From contig CAJOHP010000173.1 in assembly GCA_905234355.1 (NCBI GenBank), positions 1 through 8,717 on the forward strand: DNA of 8,717 nt. Direction: 5' to 3'. Shown here piece by piece: positions 4,907 to 8,717 of this stretch (positions are counted from its first letter, which is position 1; the number at the start of each line of letters is the position of its first letter). Source of the DNA: an uncultured Prevotella sp. GTDB taxonomy: Bacteria > Bacteroidota > Bacteroidia > Bacteroidales > Bacteroidaceae. The position numbers and the translations under genes are program-made. Below the pieces are notes generated by a model. It did no database searches, was not told the DNA's origin, and saw only the letters and a program-made list of their open reading frames with translations.

Positions 4907-7129
4907 TTATGCGTAGCTGTGCATACCGCCGAGGAAGAAGTTGACGCCGAAGTAGGTCATCAGAATGCTCAGGAAGGCCATCACGATGTAGAGATGGAAT
5001 GCCATGGGACGCCTGAGCCATGGCAGCGACTGTCGGTGCATGGCTATGGCATAGACGAGTAGTGTGATGAGCGCCCAGGTCTCCTTGGGGTCCCACGACC
5101 AGTAAGTGCCCCACGACTGGTTGGCCCAGATGGCACCTACGAAGATGCCTGCAGCAAGACAGAAGGTAGCAGGGTAGAGCATGAGCTGGCTGGCACGTGT
5201 GAGCTGAGCCACCTGCTGTGGGTGGCGGTGCAGCAGCAGCGCTGTAATGCCGCCAAGCAGTGTGAAGGCCAGCAGGGCGTAGGCCAGCATGATGACCACC
5301 ACGTGTATGCTCAGCAGCGGCGACGCAAGCACGGGCATGAGCAGCGTAATCTGCGGGTTGCTCTCGCCCATCATGGCCACGAGCATGGTCAGGCCGCCGA
5401 GCAGCAGGCCGAACGGCATGGCCAGCGTGTAGCGATGCTGGAAGATGAGGGTAATAAGCAGTGTGCACAGCGACATGAACATCATGGTCTCGTGGCCATT
5501 GCTCAACGGCAGGTGTCCGCCCACATAGCCACGCAGCACTGTGACAGACAACTGGTAGGCTATGCTGAGGGTAAGGATGCCGCCCAGGCCGAGGCGTAGC
5601 CATGCTGCCGGCGCATGGCCTTTGAGCCAGGCCGTGACGTAGAAGATAAAGGATAACAGTCCCGCCATGAGCAGAAGCATCGCCAAGGGGCGGGTATAGT
5701 CGGCGCTGTTGTAGACCTTCTCTGCCATGAACAGGCGGTCGCCTGGCAGCATGTCGCCGGCTTCCCGCCGCTGGTAGGTCTTCATCTTGCTCACCACTTC
5801 AGCCATCTGCCTGTAGTCCTGTGTCCAGGCCAGCTCGCCCACATAGTCCATCGACTTGGTGACAAACATCCACTTGTCCTGCGGCATGTCTTTCGGGAGC
5901 CGGTCGCCCTGCGAGTACCAATGCAGCTCGCTGTCTTGGCGGTAGGGATATATTTTGACCAGTTGTCCGTTGAAGAGCATAAGCAGGATGTTGAGCTTCT
6001 CGTCGGCCTCGTGTATGCTGCGTGTGGCAGGCGACGAGTCCATGAGAAAGCGCTCTAGCTTGTATCCGCTTACGTCGTGAAACTGCTGGTAGGTGGCATA
6101 GCGTCCGCTGATGCCGATGATGTCGGCCACGTCGCCCTTTACCTTGATGCAGGGTTCGTCGGTCCAGTCCGTAGGGAAGAGCATCCATCCAGTGAGCACC
6201 TGTTCAGGCGTGAGTCCCTCATAGGTGGCCTTGCCACAGAGCTTCACGGTGAAGTCTTTGGCTACGGTCTGCAGCGGGCAGATGCGTCCGTTGTAGTAGG
6301 CATAGAGGTCGCCAAACTGTGCTGCCACGTCGGCCGGCAGTACCTTGGGCGCAGCCTGCACCGTGGTAAACGACAGCTGGCATGCCATCGTCATGAGCAG
6401 GGCGGCGCCCAGCCTGCCTGCCCCCTGTCTGCCCTTGGTTGTGGCTGCTTCATCGGCTTGCCTGCCCTCGCTGAGCAGTCTTCTGAATCCCTCGTGGGGC
6501 AGTACCATGAGCAGCAGCATGGCAAGGAAGAGCAGGCCGTAGCCGGTGTAGCTGATGCCTATGCCCCAGGGATCGTGGCTCACGGAGAGCACCGTGCCCT
6601 GGCGGTCGTCATCGTAGGCCGACTGATAGAACCGGTAGCCGCCATACTCGCCGATGTTGTTCATCGAGATGCGCAGCGAGTCGACAGTCAGGCCCTCTTT
6701 CACCACGTTCACCTCCGACACATAGTCCATAGGCGAGCTGGTGCCGGGGTAGTTCTCCACCTTGAAGCGCTGGAGGACGAGGGTGAACGGAAAGCTTTGC
6801 TCTGTGCTTGTCTCACTGTCCAGATAGTGTTGCTGCGGTGCTTGCAGCCGAAGCCGCGCTACGCCTTTCTCTCCGCATACGTGTGTGACGAGTGCCCCTG
6901 CCAGGATGCAGAGCAGTGCTGCATGGAGCAGTGCCGTGGCCGGTTTGCGATAGATACGCACCTTGACTAGCAGGACTATGGACGTGACTGCCAGCATGGC
7001 CCAGAGCGCGATGAACCACCAGTGGCTGTAGAGCAGCTGGCCGGTAGCTTTCTCTACGAAAGATGCCGTCATCAGCATAGCGATGATGACGGCAAGGATG
7101 ATGAAGGGTAGGCTGCGTAGCTTCTTCAT
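4907..7129 (-). CDS. ccsBA: Fused cytochrome c maturation protein CcsBA (ResB-ResC)
   Basis: A 740-residue inner-membrane protein that exports heme and attaches it to CxxCH motifs of secreted cytochromes (system II). The N-terminal ResB/CcsB-like part has helices at about 7-25, 37-56 and 64-83, a periplasmic domain about 85-188 and a helix about 190-210. A further hydrophobic segment (240-260) leads into a second periplasmic domain (about 261-480). The C-terminal ResC/CcsA part has multiple helices and the heme-handling WWD motif (WANQSWGTYWSWDPKE, 668-683). Candidate heme-ligating histidines are H609 (SIHVVV) and H737 (MHSYA) flanking the WWD loop, H698 in the following helix, and H69 or H83 in the N-terminal part; these are assigned by position relative to known CcsBA proteins. 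GHLPLSN (538-544) is also family-typical. ATG at 7129 lies 10 bases after the stop of the di-heme cytochrome gene, indicating an operon. The full-length fusion is common in Bacteroidota and looks intact. Confidence 0.95.
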   Translation of the reverse strand: MKKLRSLPFIILAVIIAMLMTASFVEKATGQLLYSHWWFIALWAMLAVTSIVLLVKVRIYRKPATALLHAALLCILAGALVTHVCGEKGVARLRLQAPQQHYLDSETSTEQSFPFTLVLQRFKVENYPGTSSPMDYVSEVNVVKEGLTVDSLRISMNNIGEYGGYRFYQSAYDDDRQGTVLSVSHDPWGIGISYTGYGLLFLAMLLLMVLPHEGFRRLLSEGRQADEAATTKGRQGAGRLGAALLMTMACQLSFTTVQAAPKVLPADVAAQFGDLYAYYNGRICPLQTVAKDFTVKLCGKATYEGLTPEQVLTGWMLFPTDWTDEPCIKVKGDVADIIGISGRYATYQQFHDVSGYKLERFLMDSSPATRSIHEADEKLNILLMLFNGQLVKIYPYRQDSELHWYSQGDRLPKDMPQDKWMFVTKSMDYVGELAWTQDYRQMAEVVSKMKTYQRREAGDMLPGDRLFMAEKVYNSADYTRPLAMLLLMAGLLSFIFYVTAWLKGHAPAAWLRLGLGGILTLSIAYQLSVTVLRGYVGGHLPLSNGHETMMFMSLCTLLITLIFQHRYTLAMPFGLLLGGLTMLVAMMGESNPQITLLMPVLASPLLSIHVVVIMLAYALLAFTLLGGITALLLHRHPQQVAQLTRASQLMLYPATFCLAAGIFVGAIWANQSWGTYWSWDPKETWALITLLVYAIAMHRQSLPWLRRPMAFHLYIVMAFLSILMTYFGVNFFLGGMHSYA

Positions 7130-7139
7130 AAGGTCTGTT

Positions 7140-8717
7140 TTACAGTGAGTTGATGAATTTCACGACGGCGTCGCGGTCGTCTTTTGAGAGCTTGCGGAAG
7201 TTCTCCACGCTGTGCCGTGCGTCGCTCTGCTGTGAACCGTGCCACATGATGGCCTCGACCACGTTGCGTGCGCGCCGATCGTGCAGCCGGTCCTGGTGAT
7301 TGGCCACGAGCATGCTCAGGCCGCGGCCCCAGAGCGGTGTGGTGCGGCACCATCCCGTCCGGATGTCGTTTTGCATGTAGAGCCTGTGCTGCACCATGTC
7401 GGTATATGGCCATATCTTCTGGTGGGGATAACGTGGCATGTCGCTGTCCTTAGTGAAGAAGCCGTTAGGATCCTGTATGTGGTCGTCGCCCGTGGTCCAT
7501 GAGGGACGGTGGCAGTAGGCACAGCCCATCTCGCTGAAGAGCTTCTTGCCGCGCTGGAAGTCCTTGGTCTTCACGTCGCGGGCGGCAGGCACGGCCAGGC
7601 CGCGGTGCCACACCATGAAGTTGCGGTACTCCTCGTCGGTCATGTCGATGTCCTGCTCACGCGAGGTGAGGTAGTTGTAGATGTCCTTCTCCACGTCGCC
7701 GGTCTTGTTCCATTCGGGGAAGTAGGCGTAGAAGTTTTTCTGCACGTCAGGGTCTTTCGACGATGTGGTGGCATAGTACTTTCCGGCCATGTCGAGGTAG
7801 TGGTAGCGGCGGTCGGAGCGTGTGACGTTGGTGATGTTCCAGATGGCATTGGCTCCGGCAGCATCGAGCACGGGGCCGCGGCTCAGTGCGTAGGTGAAAC
7901 GGCGCACCCACTTCTTTCCGGGTGAGAGAGCATTGGTGTACCAGCCCACATATTCGCCGTTCTTGAACATAGCGGGGTTGAGGTCTACGCCCACGGCAGC
8001 TTCTTTCTTATACTGTGCTATGATGGAGTCCTCGGGTATGGCATCGAGCAGGCCGGTGCCGTAGATGCCGATGGTCGACTCGAGTTTCACGCCTATCTCC
8101 GCGACGTCGACCTCGACGTCCTGTCCGTTGCGTGCCACGATGATGGGCGAGTAGAAGGCATCGGCCGGTATGGTCACTTCGGGATAGATGAGGCTGTAGC
8201 TTTCGCCGTCGGGGAATTTGTTTCCCCACTCGTCAGTGTAGTCTTTCCACTCTATGCTGATTTTGTTTTCGTCGATAGGCGCCTTGAATGGTGCCACGGC
8301 GAGTGTCTGCGGCATGCCTGCCACGGAGCGTATGTAGGCTTCGGTCTGCTTGTCGTAGACCACGAGCAGATAGCCGTTGCCCTGGTCGGTGGCCCGATAG
8401 CGGTTCATGCGCTTGCCGTAGCCGTAGGAGGGATGGCAGTAGAGGCAGCCGTTGCGCACCATGACGGGGCCCAGTCCGCGGAAGGCTCCGGTCTTGTTGG
8501 TGTTGTAGTCGCGCTCGAAGAGGTACTCGCCCATCTGGAACGAGTGGTCGAAGCCTTGCTCCTCGATGGCGGGCGCGGGCTGCTCGAATGCCGACTTCGA
8601 GGCATTGAAGGCCGTGCCGAGCCGTCCGCCGGCATAGACCTCGTCGGGGTTGTAGGCCACGGTGTCGGCGGTCACTTCGGTGTTGCCGCCTTGTGATGAG
8701 CTGTCGTTGCTGTCGCT
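7140..8717 (-). CDS. Di-heme c-type oxidoreductase (DHOR/DUF1111-type), 5' end beyond window
   Basis: The reading frame is open to the right edge; 525 residues are visible and the start lies outside. Two heme-attachment motifs are present, CLYCH (residues 91-95 counted from the edge; 8447-8433) and CAYCH (399-403; 7523-7509). The C-terminal part has IWPYTD, TPLWGRGLSM, LHDRRARNVVEAIMWHG and a final DDRDAVVKFINSL, which together mark the di-heme oxidoreductase family (PF06537, once DUF1111, sometimes called thiol oxidoreductase), a MauG-related group. The low-complexity Ser/Asp/Asn/Gly start at the edge (SDSNDSSSQGG) looks like the linker just after a lipoprotein cysteine, so export to the envelope is inferred; probably only the signal peptide is missing. 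A GTG at 8675 exists but would remove that linker, so it is unlikely to be the start. Substrate unknown. The gene precedes ccsBA by 10 bp, which supplies covalent heme attachment. Confidence 0.93.
   Translation of the reverse strand, partial: SDSNDSSSQGGNTEVTADTVAYNPDEVYAGGRLGTAFNASKSAFEQPAPAIEEQGFDHSFQMGEYLFERDYNTNKTGAFRGLGPVMVRNGCLYCHPSYGYGKRMNRYRATDQGNGYLLVVYDKQTEAYIRSVAGMPQTLAVAPFKAPIDENKISIEWKDYTDEWGNKFPDGESYSLIYPEVTIPADAFYSPIIVARNGQDVEVDVAEIGVKLESTIGIYGTGLLDAIPEDSIIAQYKKEAAVGVDLNPAMFKNGEYVGWYTNALSPGKKWVRRFTYALSRGPVLDAAGANAIWNITNVTRSDRRYHYLDMAGKYYATTSSKDPDVQKNFYAYFPEWNKTGDVEKDIYNYLTSREQDIDMTDEEYRNFMVWHRGLAVPAARDVKTKDFQRGKKLFSEMGCAYCHRPSWTTGDDHIQDPNGFFTKDSDMPRYPHQKIWPYTDMVQHRLYMQNDIRTGWCRTTPLWGRGLSMLVANHQDRLHDRRARNVVEAIMWHGSQQSDARHSVENFRKLSKDDRDAVVKFINSL

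Noticed and set aside
4901..4912. Partial fourth REP-like copy overlapping the ccsBA stop codon
   Set aside because: ACAGGCTTATGC resembles the inner part of the unit, but it is short, lacks the GTAG and the second arm, and the terminal residues of CcsBA here (MHSYA) are normal for the family.
6077..6970. Long plus-strand open frame (297 codons) inside ccsBA
   Set aside because: Antisense shadow of a well-supported membrane protein; its composition shows no membrane or domain pattern of its own.
1..8717. tRNA, rRNA, CRISPR array or intact transposon
   Set aside because: No cloverleaf-like sequence, regular spacer array or transposase reading frame was seen on either strand.

Overview
The window is a chromosomal segment from a member of the Bacteroidota, most likely order Bacteroidales. 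Support for this: the two promoters that can be read have the Bacteroidota pattern (TTG, 20 bp, TAnnTTTG), start codons lack an obvious Shine-Dalgarno sequence, and the gene families are typical of the phylum (a DUF4348-type lipoprotein, a short Wza-like lipoprotein, a fused CcsBA, a di-heme oxidoreductase lipoprotein). The coding DNA is GC-rich by eye while intergenic DNA is AT-rich, which would suit a Prevotellaceae or Muribaculaceae genome; the genus cannot be settled from this sequence.

Layout. 1-1706, minus strand: a two-gene operon of a DUF4348-like lipoprotein followed directly by murB, which runs off the left edge. 1707-1892: an AT-rich divergent promoter region with one promoter per strand and a small palindrome between them. 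1893-2742, plus strand: a stand-alone Wza-like polysaccharide export lipoprotein with its own promoter and a strong terminator. 2803-4608, plus strand: glmS, broken by two frame changes near 3772 and 4155. 4609-4906: a gene-free stretch between convergent genes, carrying three 26-bp repeats of the form GTAG plus hairpin, laid out like a REP/REPIN cluster. 4907-8717, minus strand: a two-gene operon of a di-heme c-type cytochrome (5' end beyond the right edge) followed after 10 bp by a fused CcsBA heme-ligation protein.

How the genes work together. GlmS makes glucosamine-6-phosphate, the precursor of UDP-GlcNAc, and MurB acts on enolpyruvyl-UDP-GlcNAc in peptidoglycan synthesis; the Wza-like lipoprotein belongs to surface polysaccharide export. 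The left half is therefore envelope-oriented, although three separate transcription units are involved. The right half pairs an exported cytochrome with the machine that attaches heme to it.

No wholly new multi-gene system is visible. The observations most worth following up are the REPIN-like cluster at 4709-4840, the doubly frameshifted but otherwise well-preserved glmS, the cytochrome-CcsBA pairing, and the internal duplication in the DUF4348-like lipoprotein.
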